Positions 1 to 5,052 of a stretch of DNA of 5,052 nt are shown in pieces. Position 1 is the stretch's first letter. Each line of letters starts with the position of its first letter. The stretch comes from Lachnospiraceae bacterium UBA7480 (GTDB lineage Bacteria; Bacillota; Clostridia; Lachnospirales; Lachnospiraceae): the NCBI GenBank assembly GCA_002479655.1, contig DLOQ01000150.1, positions 6,410 through 11,461 of the forward strand, written 5' to 3'. The notes below the pieces were generated by a model. The model had not been told where the DNA came from. It made no database searches and saw nothing but the letters and a program-made list of their open reading frames with translations. The translations under genes were made by a program, and so were the position numbers.

Positions 1-976
1 ATGCATTTTCCGCCAAAAGGAGATTCCTGTCTCTTTCTCCGGATAACCCCTTGACGGAACCGGCGCCATCGTCGGATTTTTTTCTGATTCGTTTAAAATA
101 TGTATCAAGGTTATGAAGCAGATCCGTTTCATAACCGATGTCACCGATAAACAGATGCTCCTTAGCGGCAAATTCAATGGGAAAGCCGTCATCATCAAGC
201 ATTTCCTTCCTAACCAGGCAGATAAGCTTTTTCTCCTTATCTTCCTTGCCCATCCGATTGTAACGGCTCCACTCGTTGCGCACCCACTTTGCTTTCATAT
301 TCCCTACATTTTCCGCAATCAGGATCATCACCTTGGAAGAACGCAGGGCGGAATAAATGACAGCTTCGTAATCCTCTCCCGCATATTCGCTTTTTAAGCT
401 GACCTCCGAAAAGAATACACGGTATTTATCACTCAGTTGGTCATACAGACGCATAGCGATCTCCCGCTCCACCGTCTTGCTGCCGCTGTCATCCGTTACT
501 TTCAGGCTTAAAAATATGTCGTACGGTTCCGCAGTAGCCTGAAACGCCAGTATCTTCTTTTGAATAGCATCAATCTGTCCCGCCTGCCTACTATAAAGTT
601 CCTTCTGCTGTTCTCCGGCGCGCTCCATGATCATCCGATAATCCACATCTTCAAAAATAGACGTCTCAATCGTCCGGTGACAGGTGGGTTTGAATTTTTT
701 AGGCGCATCCTCCACATATTCGATACCAAACCGGCAGAGCACCGCGCCCCAATGCGCCTCCAGCTCATCCGGAGCTTCGCTGACAATCTCCTTATACAGC
801 TCCAGCGCTTCGTCAAACCGCATTTCTTCCTGCCTGAGTTTATTGGCACGGTTTAACTGGTTCTCATAGCTTTTCGGCAGCGGATGCTTACTATCACAAT
901 AAAGACATTGTCCCAGCCCGTCCGCGATAATCTCCATTTCTCCGTTACAGCAGGGACATTTAAATATACTTTGCAT
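1..976 (-). CDS. Zinc-ribbon / TPR-like / TIR-domain protein, C-terminus cut by window edge
   Basis: Reading from the ATG at 976, the frame is open for 325 codons to the left edge, so the C-terminus is missing. An N-terminal zinc ribbon has two CxxC pairs (C7/C10 and C24/C27). Residues about 45-90 look like a TPR-type helical segment (RFDEALELYKEI), followed by the family stretch LCRFGIEYVED and a TCHRT motif (103-105 region). The TIR domain spans about 152-270: strand A YDIFLSLK, the loop region VFFSEVSLK (187-195), and the helix WVRNEW, where E235 matches the catalytic glutamate of NAD-cleaving TIR domains. Strand A has L158 where relatives usually have Tyr. The start is set by AAGGAG (plus coordinates 984-989), 7 nt upstream. 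TIR domains of bacteria are known as NADases or signalling/scaffold modules in immunity; which applies here is not shown. The basic linker after 295 (KRIRKKSDD) suggests a further C-terminal module outside the window. The protein is probably cytosolic, since no signal peptide or membrane segment is visible. Confidence 0.9.
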   Translation of the reverse strand, partial: MQSIFKCPCCNGEMEIIADGLGQCLYCDSKHPLPKSYENQLNRANKLRQEEMRFDEALELYKEIVSEAPDELEAHWGAVLCRFGIEYVEDAPKKFKPTCHRTIETSIFEDVDYRMIMERAGEQQKELYSRQAGQIDAIQKKILAFQATAEPYDIFLSLKVTDDSGSKTVEREIAMRLYDQLSDKYRVFFSEVSLKSEYAGEDYEAVIYSALRSSKVMILIAENVGNMKAKWVRNEWSRYNRMGKEDKEKKLICLVRKEMLDDDGFPIEFAAKEHLFIGDIGYETDLLHNLDTYFKRIRKKSDDGAGSVKGLSGERDRNLLLAENA

Positions 977-1069
977 GCTTTTTCTCCTTGGCTATTCTTT
1001 CGTCATTGAAAATTATTTTTTAATTTGCTATCTGTTTTTTTGCATACATTCATTTACAATATCAAACAA

Positions 1070-1087
1070 TTCCGGGGCGGTCCGGAA
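1070..1087 (-). terminator. Candidate Rho-independent terminator after the lipoprotein gene
   Basis: On the minus strand the sequence reads TTCCGG-ACCGCC-CCGGAA: a perfect 6-bp GC-rich stem with a 6-nt loop, followed directly by the T-rich TTGTTTGATATT. It lies about 20 nt beyond the lipoprotein stop codon and about 95 nt before the TIR start codon. The stem is short and the T tract is interrupted by a G, so it may be weak. If real, it separates TIR transcription from the lipoprotein transcript. In the remainder of the gap (977-1069) no convincing promoter is visible; TTGATA is present but has no well-placed -10 box. Confidence 0.45.
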
Positions 1088-1106
1088 GTAAACTCCGATC
1101 CGGATA

Positions 1107-1709
1107 TTATTCATATATTACATAAACCCACTCAATATTATCCATGACAACCTCTGCAACCTCCGGATGTTCCTCCTCGAACCTATCAGACCACATTTCT
1201 CTAGTGATGGTTCCAACTGTATTAAACAGTATATCTTTATTATATCGTGCATAATAGGTTACTACAAAATCTCCCTCATCATTCAAATATCCCTCCAAAT
1301 GATGCGTTCTGCCCCCAGCAAATCCCCTATTTTCGGTATCATAAATAGTATATATTTTTGTGTCAGAATCATATATGTAGCTAAAGCCCCTATCTCCAGC
1401 ATCAAATGAACTAAGTATATACTTATCTATATATATGTCTGATTCCTCATCAAGAAGATCCCTGCAGATATATCCAGCAACAGGGAAAACTCCTTCCGGA
1501 TACCCTTCCTCCAGTTGCTGTTCCCGTTCTTCTTCCGCCCGCTGTTCTGCTTCGATTCTGGCATTGATTTCCGCCTCCAGCACTTCCATCGCCTCGTCTG
1601 AGGATAGCTCAGACGATTGACGACCGCCCGCAGCGCCTGCGTCCTTACCGCACCCCACCATAGCTGCCGCCATAATACCTGCCATTATCATTACTACTAT
1701 TCTTTTCAT
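1107..1709 (-). CDS. Predicted secreted lipoprotein, function unknown
   Basis: This is a 200-residue protein with a clear lipoprotein signal peptide: Lys/Arg at 2-3, a hydrophobic stretch at 4-18, and the lipobox MVGC with C20 as the likely lipidated residue. The mature protein starts with a small Gly/Ala/Ser linker, then a highly charged Glu/Arg-rich helix at about 37-68 (AEINARIEAEQRAEEER) that could be a coiled coil. A Tyr/Asp-rich, probably beta-rich domain fills about 75-200. I do not recognise that domain. The start ATG has GGGTGG 9 nt upstream (1719-1724), a modest ribosome site. The gene lies 77 nt downstream of the membrane-protein gene on the same strand and may be co-transcribed with it; it is followed by a candidate terminator. 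The part coding for the globular domain is visibly more AT-rich, with many ATA codons, than neighbouring genes. Lipidation would place the protein on the outer face of the cytoplasmic membrane. Confidence 0.85.
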   Translation of the reverse strand: MKRIVVMIMAGIMAAAMVGCGKDAGAAGGRQSSELSSDEAMEVLEAEINARIEAEQRAEEEREQQLEEGYPEGVFPVAGYICRDLLDEESDIYIDKYILSSFDAGDRGFSYIYDSDTKIYTIYDTENRGFAGGRTHHLEGYLNDEGDFVVTYYARYNKDILFNTVGTITREMWSDRFEEEHPEVAEVVMDNIEWVYVIYE

Positions 1710-1735
1710 ACCTTACATCCACCCTATTTTCTGTA

Positions 1736-1750
1736 AATTATCAGATAATT
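1736..1750. repeat. AT-rich palindrome between membrane-protein and lipoprotein genes
   Basis: AATTATC-A-GATAATT is symmetrical over 7-bp arms around a single base. It sits 27-41 bp upstream of the lipoprotein start. On the minus strand it contains GATAAT, which could serve as a -10 box, but no -35 box is found at the right distance. It may be a protein-binding site, part of a weak promoter, or chance in AT-rich DNA. It is not related in sequence to the TACC...GGTA operators. Confidence 0.25.
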
Positions 1751-1759
1751 ACTTTTTTT

Positions 1760-1773
1760 GCCTTATGCCTTAT
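1760..1773. repeat. Tandem direct repeat GCCTTAT x2
   Basis: Two abutting perfect copies of the heptamer GCCTTAT lie in the 77-nt gap between the membrane-protein stop and the lipoprotein start. On the minus strand this reads ATAAGGC twice, just before a run of seven A's. No function is apparent and a two-copy 7-mer can arise by slippage. Confidence 0.3.
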
Positions 1774-1786
1774 CTGCATCCGTTTG

Positions 1787-2161
1787 TTACTCTTCCTCAT
1801 ATTCCTGTCTTTGCTGCCGCCTTAATTTTCTTTCATAAACCTTCACCTCTATCCAACGGTAGATCAGCGTCACCGGTGTAATGACCCAGCCGAGGCAGAC
1901 GGATGCAACGAGCTTGATCAGCAGCGACATCCAGCCAAGCGCAATATACGGAAAATGTCTCCATACATATGGAGTTCCCGACAAGACAAGTCCTACCAGT
2001 ACAGTCATCATGATCCTGTACTTTGTATTATCGCTGTCCATGGTAGTCATCCATGCCAGCACCGCACCGATGATAAATCCTATGATCATGGATATCAATG
2101 TGCTTTTCAATTCCTCCTTTGCGACCAGATAAGACACCTCTGTTAATTCTGATTTTTTCAT
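1787..2161 (-). CDS. Small multi-pass membrane protein, function unknown
   Basis: This 124-residue protein has a short charged N-terminus (MKKSELTE), a hydrophobic segment at about 21-40, a second at about 49-66, and a long one at about 72-102 that may be one helix or a tight hairpin of two. The C-terminal tail (from about 103) is rich in Arg/Lys/Gln and ends in four acidic-rich residues, YEEE. The positive-inside rule favours a cytoplasmic tail; with a cytoplasmic N-terminus that would imply four passes. No catalytic motif or known family is recognised. The start is supported by AAAGGGGG (2170-2177), 8 nt upstream. The gene diverges from the XRE regulator across the operator array, and a candidate promoter overlapping operator 1 lies about 40 nt upstream, so repression by that regulator is plausible. 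The lipoprotein gene follows on the same strand, which suggests a membrane/lipoprotein pair. Confidence 0.85.
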   Translation of the reverse strand: MKKSELTEVSYLVAKEELKSTLISMIIGFIIGAVLAWMTTMDSDNTKYRIMMTVLVGLVLSGTPYVWRHFPYIALGWMSLLIKLVASVCLGWVITPVTLIYRWIEVKVYERKLRRQQRQEYEEE

Positions 2162-2202
2162 CCTTATTTCCCCCTTTTAATATATAATTACCTTTGTTTT
2201 TT

Positions 2203-2231
2203 TTGCTACCATATGGTAACTTTTAGGTCAA
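2203..2231 (-). promoter_or_regulatory. Candidate promoter of the membrane-protein gene
   Basis: On the minus strand a -35 box TTGACC (2226-2231, 5 of 6 matches to consensus) is followed by a 17-nt spacer and the weak -10 hexamer TAGCAA (2203-2208). Operator 1 (2207-2218) falls in the spacer and touches the -10 box, the expected geometry for repression. The -10 match is poor (3 of 6), so the call rests mainly on the -35 box, the spacing and the position about 40 nt before the start codon. Confidence 0.35.
2207..2218. promoter_or_regulatory. Operator 1: perfect 12-bp palindrome TACCATATGGTA
   Basis: TACCATATGGTA equals its own reverse complement. It lies 46-57 bp upstream of the membrane-protein start codon. 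The same TACC..GGTA arms recur in operator 2, whose centre is 32 bp away. Dyads of this size suit a dimeric helix-turn-helix protein, and the XRE gene beside it is the obvious candidate. Binding is inferred, not shown. Confidence 0.65.
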
Positions 2232-2236
2232 ATCGC

Positions 2237-2252
2237 GATACCGTATGGTATC
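2237..2252. promoter_or_regulatory. Operator 2: 16-bp dyad GATACC-GTAT-GGTATC
   Basis: The six-base arms GATACC and GGTATC are perfect inverted repeats around the asymmetric centre GTAT. The core TACCGTATGGTA (2239-2250) differs from operator 1 at one base. Its centre is 32 bp from operator 1 and 33 bp from operator 3, placing all three near the same face of the helix. It sits between the two candidate divergent promoters. Confidence 0.65.
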
Positions 2253-2271
2253 TCCAACATCCCAATTATGC

Positions 2272-2283
2272 TCCCGTTTGGTA
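2272..2283. promoter_or_regulatory. Operator 3: degenerate copy TCCCGTTTGGTA
   Basis: This 12-mer matches operator 2 (TACCGTATGGTA) at 10 of 12 positions. The right half-site GGTA is intact and the left is TCCC. Taken alone it would not be called; the 33-bp spacing from operator 2, matching the 32 bp between operators 1 and 2, makes it credible. It overlaps the -35 area of the candidate XRE promoter and could be a weaker autoregulatory site. Confidence 0.45.
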
Positions 2284-2304
2284 TTATTGTCAAGTAATTA
2301 TAAA
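2276..2304 (+). promoter_or_regulatory. Candidate promoter of the XRE regulator
   Basis: The best -10 box on the plus strand is TATAAA (2299-2304). A 17-nt spacer would put the -35 element at 2276-2281, which has no good consensus and lies inside operator 3. TTGGTA (2279-2284) with TAAACT (2301-2306) at 16 nt is an alternative. TTGTCA (2287-2292) matches the -35 consensus at 5 of 6 but has no -10 box at a usable distance. The 5' leader would be about 60 nt. Confidence 0.25.
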
Positions 2305-2358
2305 CTGCCACTTGCCCGGAAATACTGTATTTATCTTCATTTTAAATATGCTATTAAG

Positions 2359-2365
2359 AAAGGAG
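2359..2365 (+). promoter_or_regulatory. Ribosome binding site that fixes the XRE start at 2371
   Basis: AAAGGAG lies 5 nt upstream of the ATG at 2371. An in-frame ATG at 2245 would add 42 residues but falls inside operator 2 and has no ribosome site. The conserved helix-turn-helix domain starts within a few residues of the 2371 ATG, so this is the real start. Confidence 0.85.
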
Positions 2366-2370
2366 CCACC

Positions 2371-2607
2371 ATGAAATATCAACGCATACAGGATCTGCGG
2401 ATCGACCACGACCTGCGGCAGCAGGATGTTGCGGACATTTTATGCTGCCAGCGGAATGTTTACCGGAGGTATGAGTGCGGAGAACGGGAGATTCCCGTCT
2501 GGGCGCTCATTACTCTCTCGGAATACTATCATGTCAGCATCGATTATCTCCTGGGTATTACCGACAATAAGATTCCGTACTCACCCCGTAAAAAAGTGAA
2601 ACGGTAG
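2371..2607 (+). CDS. XRE-family helix-turn-helix transcriptional regulator
   Basis: This 78-residue protein is essentially a lone Cro/cI-type DNA-binding domain. RIQDLRIDHDLRQQDVADIL gives helices 1-2, and the turn runs into the recognition helix QRNVYRRYECGEREIP. The ending LSEYYHVSIDYLLGITD is the classic XRE signature in which Tyr-His-Val-Ser-x-Asp-Tyr-Leu-Leu-Gly packs helices 4-5. A basic tail (SPRKKVKR) follows. There is no sensor or ligand domain, so its activity may depend on a partner protein or on autoregulation. Typical relatives are 65-110 residues, so it looks complete. Three related palindromes lie immediately upstream, between this gene and the divergent membrane-protein gene; I infer that it binds them as a dimer and represses one or both promoters. 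Its stop codon is 2 bp from the stop codon of the opposing 655-residue gene, with no terminator visible between them. Confidence 0.93.
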   Translation: MKYQRIQDLRIDHDLRQQDVADILCCQRNVYRRYECGEREIPVWALITLSEYYHVSIDYLLGITDNKIPYSPRKKVKR

Positions 2608-2609
2608 TC

Positions 2610-4577
2610 TTATTTCAGGCAGTCCAGCAGAAACTCCCTGTAGGTAGGCGGTATTCCCTCCTTTTGCAGATTATAAGGACCGTACACCGCTATTTCCGGT
2701 CTTACGGCGCCGTAATCCAGATATACTTTTTGAACAAAGTCGATAAATTTCAACCAGACCTGCCTGATCGCTTCGTACCATGCCGCTTCCTCCTCGCTGC
2801 AGTTGGTACTGCTGCTTAATCTTTCCGCGCCCCGTATTTCCCATAGGATCCTTTTTTCCATAAGGAATTCCATCTCTTCTACGGAGATCGTAAGATGATA
2901 TTTGTCACCTGACATACGGAATCCTATAAGTTCCTCAAAGATCTCCCGCATCAACGCATCATAAGTACAGTCCATCAGATAAAGCCTGTGGGCGGGATGA
3001 CGTTCGCCATCGTCCTTCGTATATGATACCGGCTCCACGACATAATAATTTATGGTATCATCTACAAAATCCTTTGTGATCGGCGCGCTGGTCATCAATC
3101 CATAATTGGCCAGATAAAATTTTGTCTCCTCATCCATCGGACCTCCGCAGCACCAATCCTGAATTTCCTTTTTAAGACGTTTTTGCCCGCTCCGCTTCAA
3201 TTCTTCATGATTGAAATGCAGTCTGGACAGCTTCGGCTCCTCAACCTTTAACAGACGTTGAAATATCTCCGGCAGGTCTATGCCGTCTTCCTCGCAGTGC
3301 TTCTCCAATCTGCCGTTTTCATAGGACGGATAGATCATCCTGACCATATCCAAAAGAAGCCCCCGATCCAACATTCCATAGATGCTCTGATATTCTTCTA
3401 CCGACGTGTTCATGAGGGCATGGCACCATACCGTCTCCATAAAGCTTTTATCCATGGGATGAAGCTCGTTATTCTTCTCTAAAAGTTCCATATGCTCCTC
3501 TTCATCTCCCCGGCGCAGCGTAAGGACATACTCTTCTTCGATCCGGGATATTAGTTCCTCATATTCCTCATAAGTGATACCCCGTCCGATGTCTGCCTTC
3601 TCACCCTCCATGGTGCAATCGTCCTCCGGCAGCTCCTCACGCAGACAGTACGCACCGACTACCGACAGCTCCACCGGTTCTTCTTTTGGAGCCTGATTCA
3701 GCCAGTAGAATACTCCCTTCACCTTATTTAAGCAGTCCTGCATCAGACTGTAATAGACTGCCCGTACATCCGGGTATTTCGGTTCTTTCCGGTACACCAA
3801 GTCACCCCAGCGTTTCTCTATTTCTTCCGACGCCGCGGCGCACGCCTGTGCCCCCGTTATCCTCAACGCATACTTTCCCTTGCAGAATTCTACCTTTCCA
3901 TATGGTTCAAAGATCTCCCTGATAAAGGCATCATAAACCTCCGCGCGGATATACAGCCTGTTACTCTTCCGTTCATCGTCGTCCCATTCCGCCCTTGCGG
4001 GCTCCATCATATAGAAAAATACATCTTTTTCCTGACAATCAGGGAGCACGATGCTATGCCGGAACATCCTGTCGGAACAATAGAATATCCCCTCGTCATC
4101 ATTATCCCATTCCCGCAGCGAGATCTGCATCAGACGCCATTTTCCCCGACGGATCAGTTCCTCCCTTGGTACATCTATCTGATAACGCGTCAATCCTATA
4201 CGGTACTCCGCCATGATCCGCGCCTCTGCGCTGTCCGTATCCTCCTGCGCCTCCCTATCCAACCGTTCGCGAATCTTTTGAAATGTACGATCCACTTCCT
4301 CAATAAACGGAATATTTCTCCTCTGACATTCCCGTTCCAGCGCGCCGTCCTGATAAACCGGAAATACCTCTTTACACGCATCCATAAAGATCACCTTGCG
4401 AAAAGGAATCTTTTTAAAAGGAGAATCAGGATCTCTGACATCGATCCGCCGATCCTTAAAGATCCTGTTGCAGACCAGTACCAGAAAACTGTCCAGTCCA
4501 TCCGTCAGCTTGATATCATAACGCTCTTCCATACTTAGCAGCGTGTCTTCGATCGCTTTAAAATGTACTATCATCAT
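2610..4577 (-). CDS. Large protein with internal tandem duplication, function unknown
   Basis: This 655-residue acidic, soluble-looking protein has no signal peptide or membrane segment, and I do not recognise a family. It is built from two diverged copies of one unit, about 5-317 and 335-643. Matching blocks are ERYDIKL (18-24) / EEYVLTL (348-354); DACKEVFPVYQDGALERE (66-83) / DMVRMIYPSYENGRLEKH (410-427); EELIRRGKWRL (139-149) / EELKRSGQKRL (458-468); RLYIRAEVYDAFIREIFE (207-224) / RLYLMDCTYDALMREIFE (531-548, 11 of 18 identical); and PVELSVVGAYCLREELP (301-317) / RPEIAVYGPYNLQKEGIP (626-643). Cysteines are scattered, with no zinc-finger pattern. AAGGAGG (4588-4594) lies 10 nt before the ATG at 4577. 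A second in-frame ATG at 4574, 6 nt after AAGGA (4581-4585), is an equally plausible start. Only 18 nt separate it from the upstream gene, so the two form an operon. Its stop nearly abuts that of the XRE gene. Confidence 0.85.
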   Translation of the reverse strand: MMIVHFKAIEDTLLSMEERYDIKLTDGLDSFLVLVCNRIFKDRRIDVRDPDSPFKKIPFRKVIFMDACKEVFPVYQDGALERECQRRNIPFIEEVDRTFQKIRERLDREAQEDTDSAEARIMAEYRIGLTRYQIDVPREELIRRGKWRLMQISLREWDNDDEGIFYCSDRMFRHSIVLPDCQEKDVFFYMMEPARAEWDDDERKSNRLYIRAEVYDAFIREIFEPYGKVEFCKGKYALRITGAQACAAASEEIEKRWGDLVYRKEPKYPDVRAVYYSLMQDCLNKVKGVFYWLNQAPKEEPVELSVVGAYCLREELPEDDCTMEGEKADIGRGITYEEYEELISRIEEEYVLTLRRGDEEEHMELLEKNNELHPMDKSFMETVWCHALMNTSVEEYQSIYGMLDRGLLLDMVRMIYPSYENGRLEKHCEEDGIDLPEIFQRLLKVEEPKLSRLHFNHEELKRSGQKRLKKEIQDWCCGGPMDEETKFYLANYGLMTSAPITKDFVDDTINYYVVEPVSYTKDDGERHPAHRLYLMDCTYDALMREIFEELIGFRMSGDKYHLTISVEEMEFLMEKRILWEIRGAERLSSSTNCSEEEAAWYEAIRQVWLKFIDFVQKVYLDYGAVRPEIAVYGPYNLQKEGIPPTYREFLLDCLK

Positions 4578-4587
4578 TCTTCCTTTC

Positions 4588-4594
4588 CCTCCTT
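4588..4594 (-). promoter_or_regulatory. Ribosome binding site of the 655-residue gene next to the upstream stop codon
   Basis: On the minus strand AAGGAGG begins 1 nt after the stop codon of the upstream gene (TAA, 4596-4598), a layout that allows terminating ribosomes to re-initiate. A second weaker site, AAGGA (4581-4585), follows, giving two closely spaced sites for the two adjacent ATG codons at 4577 and 4574. Confidence 0.7.
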
Positions 4595-4595
4595 T

Positions 4596-5052
4596 TTAAT
4601 ATCCATACAGGCTTCCGCACAATTCCTTGGTTGTCAGCGGATATGGTATTTTTAACTTTTCCTTATGTTTCTTTAGCACGGAACTAATGGTTTTGAAATT
4701 CACCGGATTACGGTTGCGGTTATAAAACACAAAATCCCCCGCGGCAAGCTCATCTTTATGCTCTATATAGAATGAAGCAAATTCCCGATCATAAGCTCCC
4801 GGAAGCGAACTACAGCGATAACCATGATCTTCAAATACGGCAGTTATTTTTTCATAAGATGTCTTTCCAAAAATGTCCTGCATCCAGTCATTTTCCTGTT
4901 CGCCCCGAAAAATGCTTCTGTCCTGTACCGTGTCCTTTACGTCTCTCTTTACCGGAAGCTCCGGCTTTCCGTCTATCCTGCTGCCTCTGAGCAGCTTCGT
5001 CTTGGGTGCCATCTTTCTGACCGGTGTGAAAAAGACCAATGACGGCGGTTTT
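4596..5052 (-). CDS. C-terminal part of an unrecognised protein, cut by the right edge
   Basis: The frame is open from the right edge to the TAA at 4596-4598, giving 151 visible residues. A TTG at 5037-5039 and an ATG at about 5010-5012 could be starts, but neither has a good ribosome site and the codons between TTG and the edge (KPPS) stay open, so the true start is probably outside the window. The visible part begins with a basic, Pro-containing segment (FFTPVRKMAPKTKLLRG), perhaps a linker. It then carries a mixed alpha/beta domain with the stretches DHGYRCSSLPGAYDREFASF and GDFVFYNRNRNPVNFKT, and ends in a basic helix (SSVLKKHKEKLK) and CGSLYGY. No catalytic motif or membrane segment is recognised. 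The aromatic/Asn/Arg-rich block could bind nucleic acid or protein, but this is a guess. It lies 18 nt upstream of the 655-residue gene and is almost certainly in its operon. Confidence 0.75.
   Translation of the reverse strand, partial: KPPSLVFFTPVRKMAPKTKLLRGSRIDGKPELPVKRDVKDTVQDRSIFRGEQENDWMQDIFGKTSYEKITAVFEDHGYRCSSLPGAYDREFASFYIEHKDELAAGDFVFYNRNRNPVNFKTISSVLKKHKEKLKIPYPLTTKELCGSLYGY

Noticed and set aside
113..869. Several plus-strand open frames of 61-98 codons opposite the TIR gene
   Set aside because: They are antisense to a coding frame with clear zinc-ribbon and TIR motifs and have no ribosome sites or recognisable content.
1081..1104. Two TCCGGA copies that could form a longer hairpin after the lipoprotein stop
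   Set aside because: TCCGGA is self-complementary, so the pairing is trivial; the 6-bp stem at 1070-1087 has a tighter loop and a T-rich tail and explains the region better.
1167..1620. Plus-strand open frames opposite the lipoprotein gene
   Set aside because: One is low-complexity Ser/Arg-rich sequence produced by reading the Glu-rich helix backwards; neither has a ribosome site.
2245..2370. N-terminal extension of the XRE protein from the ATG at 2245
   Set aside because: That ATG lies inside operator 2, has no ribosome site, and the added residues do not resemble an XRE domain; AAAGGAG before 2371 fixes the start there.
3898..3909. CATATGG resembling operator 1 within the 655-residue gene, and a similar TCCATACATATGGA at about 1960-1973
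   Set aside because: Only the inner CATATGG is shared, the TACC/GGTA arms are missing, and both lie within coding sequence.
4056..4538. 160-codon plus-strand open frame opposite the 655-residue gene
   Set aside because: No ribosome site, no recognisable domain, and it lies fully antisense to a gene supported by internal repeats; it is a shadow frame.
5037..5039. TTG as the start of the right-hand gene
   Set aside because: No ribosome site precedes it and the frame stays open to the window edge, so a start outside the window is more likely.
1..5052. CRISPR array, tRNA or rRNA genes, insertion sequence ends or transposase
   Set aside because: No regularly spaced long repeats, cloverleaf-like sequence or transposase motifs were seen on either strand.

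Overview
The window looks like chromosomal or accessory DNA of a Gram-positive gut-type Clostridia, probably Lachnospiraceae. By eye the GC content is moderate (mid-40s percent). Shine-Dalgarno sites are strong (AAGGAG, AAGGAGG). The left-hand gene belongs to a zinc-ribbon/TPR/TIR protein type familiar from that group. The organism is an inference, because no marker gene is present.

Layout, left to right. (1) 1-976, minus: a TIR-domain protein with an N-terminal zinc ribbon and a helical TPR-like segment, cut by the left edge. (2) 1070-1087: a hairpin plus short T-rich tract, a candidate terminator for the next gene. (3) 1107-1709, minus: a predicted lipoprotein. (4) 1787-2161, minus: a small multi-pass membrane protein. 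(5) 2162-2370: a divergent control region with three similar palindromes (TACCATATGGTA, TACCGTATGGTA and a degenerate copy) whose centres lie 32 and 33 bp apart, about three helical turns. (6) 2371-2607, plus: a 78-residue XRE-family helix-turn-helix regulator. (7) 2610-4577, minus: a 655-residue unrecognised protein made of two diverged copies of one roughly 310-residue unit. (8) 4596-5052, minus: the C-terminal part of another unrecognised protein, cut by the right edge and probably co-transcribed with gene 7.

Genes 7 and 8 arrive as a minus-strand operon from the right and end tail-to-tail with the regulator, with only 2 bp between the stop codons. The regulator and the membrane protein are divergently transcribed from the operator region. 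The natural reading is that the XRE protein binds the three palindromes and controls both its own promoter and the membrane-protein promoter. The lipoprotein follows the membrane protein in the same direction and may be read from it, but it is separated from the TIR gene by the candidate terminator.

The most notable items are the phased operator array, the TIR protein with an apparently intact catalytic glutamate, and the duplicated 655-residue protein. Whether they form one system cannot be settled from this window.
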